Positions 9,401 through 16,303 of a DNA stretch of 42,969 bases are shown in pieces; the stretch's first letter is position 1, and each line of letters starts with the position of its first letter. The translations under genes were made by a program, and so were the position numbers. The stretch spans positions 1 to 42,969 of the forward strand of contig JAJZMD010000245.1 in assembly GCA_021803085.1 (NCBI GenBank), written 5' to 3'. This stretch comes from Actinomycetes bacterium (GTDB lineage Bacteria > Actinomycetota > Acidimicrobiia > Acidimicrobiales > RAAP-2). A model generated the notes under the pieces. That model had not been told where the DNA came from. It was given only the letters and a program-made list of their open reading frames with translations, and did not search any database.

Positions 9401-10067
9401 CGGTTGGGCCTACGACATCGGGGCGGCCGGACTCGACCACGTGCTCGCCAGCGGGCGGAACGTGAACATCCTGGTGCTCGACACCGAGGTCTACTCGAAC
9501 ACCGGCGGCCAGATGTCGAAGGCGACCCCTCTCGGGGCGGTCGCGAGGTTCGCAGCGGCAGGCAAGGACGTGCCGAAGAAGGATCTCGCGCTCCAGGCGG
9601 TCGCCTACGGGAGCGTCTACGTCGCGCGTGTGGCGATGGGCGCCGACCCCCAGCAGACGCTTCGGGCGCTGCGGGACGCCGAGGCCTACGACGGCCCTTC
9701 GCTCGTCCTCGCGTACAGCCACTGCATCGAGCACGGGATCGAGATGCGCGACGGCCTCGCGCAGCAGTACCGGGCGGTGGCGAGCGGCTACTGGCCCCTC
9801 ATGCGCTACGACCCGATGGTCCGGGCGTCGGGCGGCAGCCCCTTCCTCCTCGACTCCCCGCGTCCTCGCATCCCGCTCTCGGCGTACACCGAGCGAGAGA
9901 CGCGCTACCAGGCGCTTGCCCGCGCCCACCCGGACGAGGCGGCGCGGCTGCACCGGCTCGCAGAAGAGGCGGTCACCCAGCGCTGGGACGTCTACGAGGA
10001 GAACGCGACCCACGGCGCGCGGCAATTTGCCGCCGACGCCCGGAAGGTCGGAACCGCGAAGCTCTGA
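6471..10067 (+). CDS. nifJ: Pyruvate:ferredoxin (flavodoxin) oxidoreductase, single-chain
   Basis: Interconverts pyruvate plus CoA with acetyl-CoA, CO2 and reduced ferredoxin using thiamine diphosphate and iron-sulfur clusters; it can run as pyruvate synthase. At 1198 residues it is the fused gamma-alpha-delta-beta form: pyruvate-binding domain (CCIYPITPSSPMAE), the EKR-containing gamma domain (GSDGTVGASKSTIK), a ferredoxin domain with two clusters (CIQCGQCSFVCP and CTGCGLCVEACP), then the thiamine domain (GGDGWAYDIGAAGLDH, VYSNTGGQMSKATP). CEGCGETPY supplies cysteines for the proximal cluster. ATG 6471 overlaps the preceding stop. With PEP synthase first in the operon, this unit could run acetyl-CoA to pyruvate to PEP, or couple pyruvate oxidation to NAD(P)H. 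The enzyme class is usually oxygen-sensitive, which suggests at least intermittent low-oxygen life. Confidence 0.95.
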   Translation: MIRATVDGNDAVVSVAYRLSEVCCIYPITPSSPMAERADEWSAAGRPNVWGTVPTVLEMQSEGGAAGALHGALQSGALATTFTASQGLLLMIPNLYKIAGELTPAVLHVAARSVAAQALSIFGDHSDVMAVRQTGVGMLASASVQEAHDLALVAHASTLRTRVPFVHFFDGFRTSHELNTVELLEDEDLCDLVPAALVREHRGRALAPERGFIRGTAQNPDVYFQGRESVNPFYAAVPPAVEEMMARLAKRSGRRYHLVDYSGDPDAERVIVVMGSAGETVRETVRVLVARGTRVGVVQVRLYRPFPADALVASMPPSVRAVAVLDRTKEPGSLGEPLYLDVVAALAEAEKTGTSRRPLSPNVIGGRYGLSSKELTPGMVAGVLHELTQREPRRRITVGIVDDVTNTSVEPDASVDVEPVGTYGALFFGLGSDGTVGASKSTIKILGDEGFYAQGYFVYDSKKSGSKTVSHLRCGREPIHAPYLLRRADFVGCHQFALLDDHEVLAAAADTGTLLLNCALGPDEVWDALSRPAQEQITAKHLALYVIDASGIAREVGLPGRVNTVLQSAFFVLSGVIPKERAVDRIKASLTKTYAKRGPEVVARNLAAVDRALLALHAVDTQRAVTSARLPAPAVPASAPEFVRRVTAAMLEGRGDELPVSAMPVDGTYPSGTAAFEKRNISELVADWDPRACIQCGQCSFVCPHSVIRSKLYEEDELAGAPEGFRTAPLNAVGLPGRRFTLQVYAEDCTGCGLCVEACPITVPSAPGQSPRKAIDLVERGPIVGQARVHVGFFEQLSVTDRARVDFGTVRGTQFLTPLFEFSGACEGCGETPYLKVLSQLFGDRMVVANATGCSSIYGGNLPTTPWTVDGSGRGPAWSNSLFEDNAEFGLGMRLAIDRQTEIARSRLGELRHEVGEELAAAILGAPQLRESEFAAQRARVAELRARLEHVRDDAADDLRSVVDFLVRRSVWIIGGDGWAYDIGAAGLDHVLASGRNVNILVLDTEVYSNTGGQMSKATPLGAVARFAAAGKDVPKKDLALQAVAYGSVYVARVAMGADPQQTLRALRDAEAYDGPSLVLAYSHCIEHGIEMRDGLAQQYRAVASGYWPLMRYDPMVRASGGSPFLLDSPRPRIPLSAYTERETRYQALARAHPDEAARLHRLAEEAVTQRWDVYEENATHGARQFAADARKVGTAKL

Positions 10068-10158
10068 GCGTGCGGGCGACAGCCAGCTCGCCGGCAGTCC
10101 CCAGTGTCGGGACCTTGTTCCCTGTGCGAGGCGGGCCCGAGGAAGGGACGATCACACG

Positions 10159-10581
10159 GTGACGACATCGACCCGTCCGACCCCAGCCGTGCACGAGTTC
10201 CTGAAGACTGCCATCGTGTCGGTCGATCGGTCGGCGACCTTGCGCGCGGCCGCCACCGCCATGAAGCGAGCTGGCGTGGGAGCGCTTGCGGTGATGGACG
10301 CCGACGACGTGCAGGGCATCGTGACGGAGCGAGACATCGTGAGCGCGCTCGCCCTCGGTGCCGACCCCGACAGCTGGCGGGTCGCCGACGTGGAGTCGGT
10401 CTCTCCCCGCTATCTCACGTTGGCCGATTCGGCGGCTACCGCCGCGCGGGTCATGCTCGCTGCCGGCTGCCGTCACCTTCCGGTGATCGACGAGGGCGTC
10501 GCCGTCGGGATCGTCTCCATCCGCGACGTGGTGCAGGCGCTCGTCGCCGACGGCCACGAGCTCCAGACAACCGCGTCCTGA
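10159..10581 (+). CDS. CBS-domain protein (tandem CBS pair)
   Basis: Small cytoplasmic protein of 140 residues made almost only of two CBS motifs (about residues 10-65 and 75-135); each ends in the typical GIVTERDIV or GIVSIRDVV. CBS pairs usually bind adenine nucleotides and sense energy state; no effector domain is fused here. GTG 10159 follows a purine-rich site (GGAAGGGA, 10141-10148). It sits 91 bp after the pyruvate:ferredoxin oxidoreductase and could be the last gene of that operon, which would fit energy sensing, but that is inference. Confidence 0.85.
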   Translation: MTTSTRPTPAVHEFLKTAIVSVDRSATLRAAATAMKRAGVGALAVMDADDVQGIVTERDIVSALALGADPDSWRVADVESVSPRYLTLADSAATAARVMLAAGCRHLPVIDEGVAVGIVSIRDVVQALVADGHELQTTAS

Positions 10582-10700
10582 CGCGGAAGAGCGCGCCGCG
10601 GGAGGTCTGGCACAGGTAGGTGCAGGTGGCTGTCGGTCCTGGGGCGGACGGCACCGAGTCGAGACGGGCGTGCCGGCTCGCCCGGTGCGGCGCGTTCGCG

Positions 10701-10892
10701 CTACGCGTGGAGGTGCCGGACCGACGCGTCCGATCCCGGGAAGAAGAGCCCCTCCTCGCCCGTATCGCTCCAGCGGACGACGTACGGAGGTTCGCCGTCG
10801 GGGCCATGCACCTCGAGGACTTCCCCGTCGCGGTCCGGTTGTCCCATGCGATGGCCCTGCACGACGATACGGTCACCCACGGTCGCTTGCAC
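10701..10892 (-). CDS. DUF1918 domain protein
   Basis: A 63-residue protein matching the actinobacterial DUF1918 family: VGDRIVVQGHRMG near the start, then GEVLEV, YVVRWSDTG and GLFFPGSDA. Function is unknown; the fold is expected to be a small beta barrel. The start is GTG 10892, with GGAGG about five bases upstream on the minus strand. It is transcribed away from the 11148 gene, sharing a roughly 250-bp divergent region that contains a 12-bp perfect inverted repeat. Confidence 0.9.
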   Translation of the reverse strand: MQATVGDRIVVQGHRMGQPDRDGEVLEVHGPDGEPPYVVRWSDTGEEGLFFPGSDASVRHLHA

Positions 10893-10992
10893 GAGGACCT
10901 CCCCTCAGCCCTGCTCCCTGCCACCTTTCCGGTTCCCACGATCGGCTCGCCGGAGCCGCTCGGGTAGGGGCGAAGGTCATGGCGGCGGTCAC

Positions 10993-11025
10993 CGCCCGCA
11001 CGGCAGCGTCCGCGCCGTGCGGGCG
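10993..11025. promoter_or_regulatory. 12-bp perfect inverted repeat in the divergent region
   Basis: CGCCCGCACGGC (10993-11004) and GCCGTGCGGGCG (11014-11025) are exact reverse complements separated by nine bases. It lies upstream of both the DUF1918 gene and the 11148 gene, so it is not an ordinary terminator for either. It could be an operator or a leader hairpin. Confidence 0.55.
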
Positions 11026-11147
11026 ACGGAGGGGCCCAGGGCACTAGGACCCTTCCCGGGCAGGGCGGCCCAGGCCAGAGTCGGAAGGGAAAGACGAGTG
11101 GCGCGGGAACGCTTCGTCGGTCCCGCGGCATGAGGAGGAGTCGGGTT

Positions 11148-11636
11148 GTGCACTGGTTGACGGGTGGGCTCGGATCCGGACGACGGCGCCACCGGCGGCG
11201 CGCGGACGCAGAGCACGAGGACGTGGAGGAGTCGACCGACGCGATCTTCGACTCTGACGTGGTCGCGGACTGCGAAGCGTTCCTCCTCGGGAGGTACGCC
11301 GAGTCCCTCGAGGCACGGTCGGAGCCGGTCCCGGTCTGGGCGTGGACCAACGTCCTCGCCCACGGCTGCCGGGAGGACGTCTGCCGAGCCGCCGCGGGCG
11401 GGCGCGTCGGATGGTCCTCGACGCGCCGGTGGCGGGTCGCCCGGACCGCTGCCGCTGGCGAGCTGCTGGACAGGGTCGGCAGTGGAGCGTCGCTCGCAGA
11501 CATGCAGCGCGAAGTCCTGGTGCCGCTCGAGCTGGAGCTCGTGAGCTGCCCGGGAGACTGGGCGTGCACGCCGGAGCGCTGGCTCGAGGCCGTGCGGTCA
11601 GCTCTTCACAGCTACCGTCCCTCGAGCCGGACCTGA
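11148..11636 (+). CDS. Hypothetical protein
   Basis: Not recognised. The 162-residue product begins with a very basic stretch (GRRRHRRR at about residues 10-17), followed by an acidic segment and a tryptophan-containing body. There is no signal peptide, membrane segment or clear motif. An in-frame ATG at 11130 would give a longer protein, but the ribosome site AGGAGGAG (11133-11140) lies inside that extension and is correctly spaced for GTG 11148, so 11148 is the better start. It converges on the BON/DUF2267 gene, 18 bp away. Codon periodicity and the ribosome site argue that it is real. Confidence 0.7.
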   Translation: MHWLTGGLGSGRRRHRRRADAEHEDVEESTDAIFDSDVVADCEAFLLGRYAESLEARSEPVPVWAWTNVLAHGCREDVCRAAAGGRVGWSSTRRWRVARTAAAGELLDRVGSGASLADMQREVLVPLELELVSCPGDWACTPERWLEAVRSALHSYRPSSRT

Positions 11637-11654
11637 GGAGGCCCGGGACCCGGA

Positions 11655-12524
11655 TCAGCCGTTCCCACCGCTCTCCCCGCTCTCGCCGTTCCCCCAGAGG
11701 GCCCGTAGCTCGCGGGGGAGCACCGCTCCGACACGTTGACGGTCGTCCGGCACCAGGTCGCGCAGCGCGTGGACCACGCCCGAGGTCACCGCCTCAGCCT
11801 GGTCGAGCTCGACGCCCGACGTCGTCGCGACGATCCGGCCGACCAGGTCGTGCAGCGAGCGGGCGGGAGGGGCGTCGAGGATGCGCCTCGGGGGTGTGAG
11901 AAGCGGCCGGACGTCTTCTGGGAGATGCGACGCGAGGTGGGCTCGCTGGGCGCGTGGCAACCGGTCGGCAAACGTCGCAAGGACACCTCGGACCACGAAT
12001 GGCGCCGCTGTTGAGGCGACCCCGGCCGTCTCGGCGGCACCGACCAGGGCCTTCAACGCCGCGGACGGCGGGTGCACGTCGTGGCCCGCGGACGGGCGCG
12101 TGTCCCATGGTCCCAGCCCTACGTGGAGGTACGACTCGACCCCGGCGACACCCGCGACGTCGGCCACCGCGCGCTCGATCTCCTCTGCGTCGTGCGTGCT
12201 CCCGACCTCTCCGTGGAGCAGGGCGACGTGGTGGTCGACCATCACGTGCACATGCGGGAGGTCCAGCGCGTGCTCGAGCCTCCCGAGGCTCGAGCGGATG
12301 CGATCGGCGAGAACGTTGTCGATGACGATCGGATCAGGCTCGCTGCCGCGCAACCGGTAGCGCGCGCCCTCGATGCGCCCCCTGGCGTAACGGACCCGGC
12401 TCGACGCGCGGGTGGCCGTTCGGCGAAGCTTCCGTTTGACGGTGTTGCCGGGGGGACTCGCCACGACGACGGCACCGGCCGCTGCGACCGCCCCGATCAG
12501 TGCCCACCGGGTCCGCCTCCGCAT
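11655..12524 (-). CDS. BON-domain and DUF2267 protein, membrane-anchored
   Basis: Begins with a basic segment and one hydrophobic helix (WALIGAVAAAGAVVVASPP, about residues 6-24). A BON domain follows at about residues 65-130, recognisable by VLADRIRSSLGRLEH, VDHHVALLHGEV and the closing GVAGVESYLHV. The C-terminal part (about 145-280) resembles DUF2267, with RAHLASHLPEDVRPLL and LPRELRALWG. BON domains often contact phospholipid or other envelope components; DUF2267 has no settled function. ATG 12524 is preferred to an upstream in-frame ATG because GGAGGGAGGA precedes it closely. It is probably co-transcribed with the hydrolase gene 39 bp upstream. Confidence 0.82.
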   Translation of the reverse strand: MRRRTRWALIGAVAAAGAVVVASPPGNTVKRKLRRTATRASSRVRYARGRIEGARYRLRGSEPDPIVIDNVLADRIRSSLGRLEHALDLPHVHVMVDHHVALLHGEVGSTHDAEEIERAVADVAGVAGVESYLHVGLGPWDTRPSAGHDVHPPSAALKALVGAAETAGVASTAAPFVVRGVLATFADRLPRAQRAHLASHLPEDVRPLLTPPRRILDAPPARSLHDLVGRIVATTSGVELDQAEAVTSGVVHALRDLVPDDRQRVGAVLPRELRALWGNGESGESGGNG

Positions 12525-12563
12525 CAGGTCCTCCCTCCTGCGCTCCTCCAGCAACCCGTCGCC

Positions 12564-13115
12564 TCACGCGACGTGTTCCGCTGTGACGAGCCGCGCGCCG
12601 TAGTAGGTGCGCAGGTACTCGAGCGCGTGAGCCTGACGCTCTGTCACGGGCTCGGTGGAGCTCGGCTCGAACACCGTCGTCGCGTCGGGGCACACCGTGA
12701 CCTCCAACCCCTTTATGAACGCGTCGTACGCAGTGTGGCGCACGCAGCAGTCGGTGTGCTGGCCGACGAGCACGAGCCGGCCGACGTCGTGCGCCCGGAG
12801 CTCGCCCTCGAGGGTGCTCGAGGTGAACGACGAGTAGAAGCGCTTCGGCACCACGATGTCGTCGTGCTCGGGCCGGAGCTGGTCCACGACGGCAGCTCCC
12901 GGGGTACCGGCCATGGCGTGCGGGGGAAAGACGCGAAGCTCGACGTCCGAGGGCTCGTGGGCGTCGTTGGCGTAGACCACCAGCCAGTCGTGTGTCGTGC
13001 GGGCACGAGTCGCGAGCCGCTGGATGGGCTCGACGATCCCGAGGGCTGCGGGATTGCCGAGGACTCCGTCGACGAAGTCGTTCAGCATGTCCACGACCAA
13101 AAGAGCGCTTCGCAT
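12564..13115 (-). CDS. Isochorismatase-family cysteine hydrolase, nicotinamidase-like
   Basis: The catalytic triad of the family is visible: Asp9 (VVDML), Lys91 (VVPKRFYSSF) and Cys124 (TDCCVRHTAYDA). Asp51 and His53 in NDAHEP, with His66 in FPPHAMAGTPGA, match the metal-binding residues and the pH-x-GT-GA signature of nicotinamidases, so hydrolysis of nicotinamide to nicotinate for NAD salvage is likely; other amidases of the family cannot be excluded. At 183 residues it has the normal length. A strong ribosome site (AGGAGGA) precedes ATG 13115. It lies between the Bpa-like gene and the BON gene on the same strand. Confidence 0.87.
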   Translation of the reverse strand: MRSALLVVDMLNDFVDGVLGNPAALGIVEPIQRLATRARTTHDWLVVYANDAHEPSDVELRVFPPHAMAGTPGAAVVDQLRPEHDDIVVPKRFYSSFTSSTLEGELRAHDVGRLVLVGQHTDCCVRHTAYDAFIKGLEVTVCPDATTVFEPSSTEPVTERQAHALEYLRTYYGARLVTAEHVA

Positions 13116-13158
13116 GACGTTCGATCCTCCTGCTCCTTTCGATCCCCTCGTCCGAGTT

Positions 13159-13560
13159 CTACTCGGATGGCTCGCGGATCATCGCGTCGAATCCTGAAAG
13201 GAGCCCACCGAGCCAACCCGAGAGCTGGGCGAGGGCGATGCGAAGCTCCGAGGGGTCGGCTGGCACGTCGTCCAACCAGTCGAACAGATCGTGCAGCTCG
13301 TCGAGGAGGGGGTCGGGGAGGACGGCAGCGAGCTGGGAGCGCCACCGTCGTTCCAGCTCGCTGACACGGGACCGCAGCCCCGAGTCGTCGAGGGACTCGA
13401 GCTGCGCGATCTCCGCGCGTACAGCGTTGAGCGACCCTTCGATCCGCCAGAGCTCGCCGGGCTTGCTCACCCGCTCCGCTGGCGGTTGCTCCGTGCCCCG
13501 AGCCTGCACCGGGATGGCCGGTTCCGTTCCCGCATCGGGACTTCCGCCAGAAGAGGCCAT
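13159..13560 (-). CDS. Bpa/PafE-like proteasome activator homologue (DUF2587), lacking the C-terminal GQYL motif
   Basis: Residues 30-128 match the four-helix core of the bacterial proteasome activator: a KPGELWRIEGSLNAV segment aligns with the family's PAKVMRIG start, followed by the helical SELERRWRSQL region and the diagnostic SELRIALAQLSGWLGGLL, equivalent to AELRIAQAQLVGWLEGL in mycobacteria. Family members form a dodecameric ring that opens the 20S proteasome through a C-terminal GQYL tail. This protein stops right after the core helix with REPSE, so the docking tail and about 45 residues are missing. The first 30 residues are low complexity. Start ATG 13560 has only a distant purine run. 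The fold assignment rests on sequence memory and is fairly firm; function as an activator is doubtful. Confidence 0.75.
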   Translation of the reverse strand: MASSGGSPDAGTEPAIPVQARGTEQPPAERVSKPGELWRIEGSLNAVRAEIAQLESLDDSGLRSRVSELERRWRSQLAAVLPDPLLDELHDLFDWLDDVPADPSELRIALAQLSGWLGGLLSGFDAMIREPSE

Positions 13561-13608
13561 GACATGACCGTGCCCTTCCAGCGGCCGATCCTCCAGGGTC
13601 GAACGGCC

Positions 13609-14265
13609 TCAGATCGTCCCGGCCTCCACGGCGGCCATCACGGCCGCGACCACGTCCTCGACGAACGCGTCGTTCAGCGGCATGTGCCCGTGGAGCAAGC
13701 GATGGTAGGCGGGGCCGAAGAGCAGGTCGAGGAGAAGCCCCGTGTTCGCGTGCGGCACGAGCTCCCCTCGCTCGATCGACCGCTGGAGGACTGCGAGGTG
13801 GCGAGTCCGTAGCGGGACGACGAACCGGTCGCGCCATGCGTCGGCGAGCTCGGGGTCGCGTTGCACCTCGGCGATGAGACCCTTCAGGGTCCGGCCGACG
13901 GTCGACTGGCGGACGGCTCGGACCCACGCCCGGAGCAGGCCGAGCAGGTCGTCGCGGAGGCTCCCGGTATCGGGGACCTGCTGGTGCGCGAGGTAGTCCG
14001 TGACGAAGGCGTCGAGGGCGAGGGTGCCCTTGGTCGGCCACCGGCGGTAGATGGACGCCTTGCCCACGTGGGCACGGGCAGCGACCTCTTCGATCGTCAT
14101 CGACGCGAGGCCGCGCTCCGCCAAGAGCTCGGACGTCGCCTGGAGGATCGCCCGCTCCGTGTCGTCGCTGAGCGGCCGGCCACGGCCGGGGTGCGGCTCG
14201 CGGCGCGGGACTGGGAGCCCTGATGTCGGCGCCACGTCCTGCCGCGCCACGTCCTGCCGCGCCAC
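13609..14265 (-). CDS. TetR/AcrR-family transcriptional regulator
   Basis: Typical TetR repressor of about 200 residues. The N-terminal helix-turn-helix reads AILQATSELLAERG, then MTIEEVAARAHVGKASIYRRWPTK; the C-terminal part is a helical ligand-binding domain of the TetR_C_11/16 kind (RTLKGLIAEVQRDPEL, LLLDLLFGPAYHRLLHG). It is divergent from a drug exporter gene, with two matching palindromic sites between them, so it very likely represses that exporter and itself until a substrate binds. Three GTG codons (14265, 14250, 14235) lie in a 15-bp duplication and are equivalent as starts; the longest is given. Confidence 0.93.
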   Translation of the reverse strand: MARQDVARQDVAPTSGLPVPRREPHPGRGRPLSDDTERAILQATSELLAERGLASMTIEEVAARAHVGKASIYRRWPTKGTLALDAFVTDYLAHQQVPDTGSLRDDLLGLLRAWVRAVRQSTVGRTLKGLIAEVQRDPELADAWRDRFVVPLRTRHLAVLQRSIERGELVPHANTGLLLDLLFGPAYHRLLHGHMPLNDAFVEDVVAAVMAAVEAGTI

Positions 14266-14266
14266 G
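14231..14266. repeat. 15-bp tandem repeat duplicating the tetR start region
   Basis: GCCACGTCCTGCCGC occurs twice (14231-14245, 14246-14260), followed by GCCACG. On the minus strand each copy carries a GTG in frame, giving the N-terminus MARQDVARQDV and three possible start codons. Confidence 0.9.
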
Positions 14267-14299
14267 AGGACAGTCTACCCCGCGCTCCCTTTTTAGAAA

Positions 14300-14313
14300 A
14301 CGATCCGTATCGT
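14300..14313. promoter_or_regulatory. Operator-like site 1, ACGATCCGTATCGT (tetR side)
   Basis: ACGAT-nCGn-ATCGT is an inverted repeat of 14 bp, typical in size for a TetR-family site. On the minus strand it lies directly after a TACAAT -10 box (14319-14314), so a bound repressor would cover the tetR transcription start. Confidence 0.75.
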
Positions 14314-14544
14314 ATTGTAGTTATCCGATTCCGCGGCGGCGAGTAGGCAACCACCGGTCGAACATCGAGGTCCTGGGCGCTGGGGAGCCCGCGGGCCCGG
14401 GGAGCCCAGGAGCTCCTGAGGAGCGCGCCTGGAGCCCACGGCCCCGGGAAGTCCGGGCGACTCGAGAAGGCGTCGTAGGCGAAGGGCCGCTCGGGGAATA
14501 GGTTCGGGCTCCCGGTGTTGCACCTTCCGTCGAGCCCGACAGAT

Positions 14545-14558
14545 ACGACACGTATCGT
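14545..14558. promoter_or_regulatory. Operator-like site 2, ACGACACGTATCGT (exporter side)
   Basis: Matches site 1 at 12 of 14 positions (ACGA, then CGTATCGT). It sits immediately upstream of a TATTGT box (14563-14568), within the likely promoter of the exporter gene. A shared sequence at both promoters supports control by the adjacent TetR protein. Confidence 0.75.
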
Positions 14559-14562
14559 TTCG

Positions 14563-14568
14563 TATTGT
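14563..14568 (+). promoter_or_regulatory. Likely -10 box (TATTGT) of the exporter gene
   Basis: TATTGT ends seven bases before ATG 14576, the spacing expected if transcription starts at or next to the start codon. Confidence 0.5.
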
Positions 14569-14575
14569 TGAGAGT

Positions 14576-16303
14576 ATGGCTCGGCGAGGGATGGCAGATG
14601 GAGCCGAAGGTGGAGACATGTCGATGAGCCGAGGCTCGCTGAACCCGGCCCGAAGCGCACCGAGCAGGCGGCACATGCCGTGGAGCCCGGTCGGGGGCTC
14701 GCGGACCGACGCGGACCCCGCGCCCGAGGGACCCCGGAGCTCTGTCCCTCGCCATCGAACCGCAGCGCTCGCCCTCATCCTCACCGTCGCGTTCATGGTC
14801 GTGCTCGATTTCAGCATCGTGAACGTCGCACTCGCGTCGATCGAGCGCGAGCTGCACGCGGGTACGGCGGCAGCTCAATGGGTGATCACCGCATACGCGA
14901 TCACCTTCGGAGGTCTGCTCGTCCTGGGCGGAAGGATCGGCGACCTCTTCGGCCGCCGGCGCATGTTCACCCTGGGCCTCGTCCTCTTCTCCCTGGCCTC
15001 GCTGTCGGGAGGGCTGGCGACGTCGATCGGCGTCCTGATCGCCGCGCGGGCCGTGCAAGGCGTCGGTGCCGCACTCGTCGCGCCTGCCGCGCTCTCCCTC
15101 ATCACGACCAGCACGCCCGTGGGTCACGCACGCAACCGCGCGCTCGGGTACTACGGCGCCACGGCTTCGATCGGTTTCGTGGCGGGCCTCGTGTTCGGCG
15201 GCGTGCTCGTCCAGTTCGTCGACTGGCGCGGCGTTCTCTGGGTCAATGTCCCCATCGGATTGATCGCGGCCGCGCTCGCCCCGGTCCTCATCGCCGATGA
15301 CTCACGCGGCGTGCGCACGAGCCTCGACGTCGGTGGCGCCCTGCTCGTCACCGGTGCGATCGCAGCCCTCGTCTATGGGGTCTCGGAGGGGCCCGAGCTC
15401 GGGTGGACGTCGGCCACGGCGCTCGGCGCGCTCGCCATGGCGCTCGTCCTCGGCGCAGGCTTCGTCTACGTCGAGCAGCGTCATCCCACCCCGCTCGTGC
15501 GCCTCGGGATGCTCCGGCGACGGCGGCTCCGCTCGGCAAACGTCGCGATGGTCCTCCTCGGCGCGTGGTCCGCAGGAGAGCTGCTGACGGTGACGCTCTT
15601 CTTCCAGCTCGTCCTGCACTACTCGGCGCTCACCACGGGGCTTGCGATGGCGCCCCAGGGAATCATGGGGTTCCTCGGAGCGTCGCGCGGCGCGAGCATC
15701 GTCCGGCACGTAGGGGTGCGCTCCCTCATGATCGCGTCGGCCGGCGCAGCCGCCATGGGCCTCTTCCTCCTCGGCGTCAGCTTCGCGTCCCACGAGTACG
15801 CGCTGTATGTTCCCGGGTTCATGCTCGTAGGCTTCGGCACCGCCGCGAGCGCATTCGGAGCCACCGTCGCGGCAACCCATGGCGTCGAGGACAGCGAGCA
15901 GGGGCTCGCAGGGGGCCTCATCAACATGAGTCGCCAGGTCGGTGCTGCCGTCGGCGTGGCGCTGAGCGCGGCGATCATCGGCACCGGGGCGAGCTCTGGC
16001 GGCTCCATCGGGCCGGATCGCGCGTCGCTGTTCTTCGTCGCATCGTTCGGCGTGCTCGCTGCCGTAATGGCCGCACGGGGAATCGGCGCCCGTTTGGCTC
16101 CGGCAGCCAGGACCGCGAGCGAGCCTCACGAGAGCGACCAGACCGGCTCGCGAGCCGCGGTCGCGAACGCCGCGGTCGCGAAACCGTCACCGGTTGTAGG
16201 GGGCGTCGACGTGATGGGCCGGAGCCACCCGCGCCCAGCTGTTGGCTGCGGCACATCTCCGGCGCGCGTCGGCGCGTCAGCGTTGTGCGCGTCCGGTTCT
16301 TGA
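14576..16303 (+). CDS. MFS multidrug exporter, DHA2 (14-helix, EmrB/QacA-like) family
   Basis: Proton-coupled drug exporter in the inner membrane. After a hydrophilic N-terminus of about 60 residues come the family signatures: motif C-like LDFSIVNVALASIERELH in helix 1, motif A-like GGRIGDLFGRRRMF after helix 2, AARAVQGVGAALVAPAALSLI, and DWRGVLWVNVPIG before helix 6. About 14 hydrophobic segments are spread to residue 505, followed by a 70-residue polar tail with no known function. Two starts are possible: ATG 14576, seven bases after a TATTGT box and perhaps leaderless, or ATG 14618, which has a GGTGGA ribosome site. Regulation by the divergent TetR protein is likely. Confidence 0.93.
   Translation: MARRGMADGAEGGDMSMSRGSLNPARSAPSRRHMPWSPVGGSRTDADPAPEGPRSSVPRHRTAALALILTVAFMVVLDFSIVNVALASIERELHAGTAAAQWVITAYAITFGGLLVLGGRIGDLFGRRRMFTLGLVLFSLASLSGGLATSIGVLIAARAVQGVGAALVAPAALSLITTSTPVGHARNRALGYYGATASIGFVAGLVFGGVLVQFVDWRGVLWVNVPIGLIAAALAPVLIADDSRGVRTSLDVGGALLVTGAIAALVYGVSEGPELGWTSATALGALAMALVLGAGFVYVEQRHPTPLVRLGMLRRRRLRSANVAMVLLGAWSAGELLTVTLFFQLVLHYSALTTGLAMAPQGIMGFLGASRGASIVRHVGVRSLMIASAGAAAMGLFLLGVSFASHEYALYVPGFMLVGFGTAASAFGATVAATHGVEDSEQGLAGGLINMSRQVGAAVGVALSAAIIGTGASSGGSIGPDRASLFFVASFGVLAAVMAARGIGARLAPAARTASEPHESDQTGSRAAVANAAVAKPSPVVGGVDVMGRSHPRPAVGCGTSPARVGASALCASGS

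Larger units (their letters stand above)
14266..14575. promoter_or_regulatory. tetR-exporter divergent regulatory region
   Basis: 310 bp without a gene. AT-rich blocks at each end (14291-14325 and 14541-14575) hold the operator-like sites and -10 boxes. The middle (about 14370-14470) is GC-rich and self-complementary, including the 10-bp palindrome AGGAGCTCCT and a CCTGGGC/GCCCAGG pair. No protein is supported there. Confidence 0.7.

Noticed and set aside
6993-10025. Open frame of about 1000 codons opposite the pyruvate:ferredoxin oxidoreductase
   Set aside because: Same reason: the plus-strand frame carries all the family motifs, while the antisense product has none.
10451-11569. Long minus-strand frame across the DUF1918 region
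   Set aside because: It covers a gap, the DUF1918 gene in another frame and the 11148 gene, and the translation is low-complexity Ser/Arg/Pro. The shorter genes have ribosome sites and, for DUF1918, a family match.
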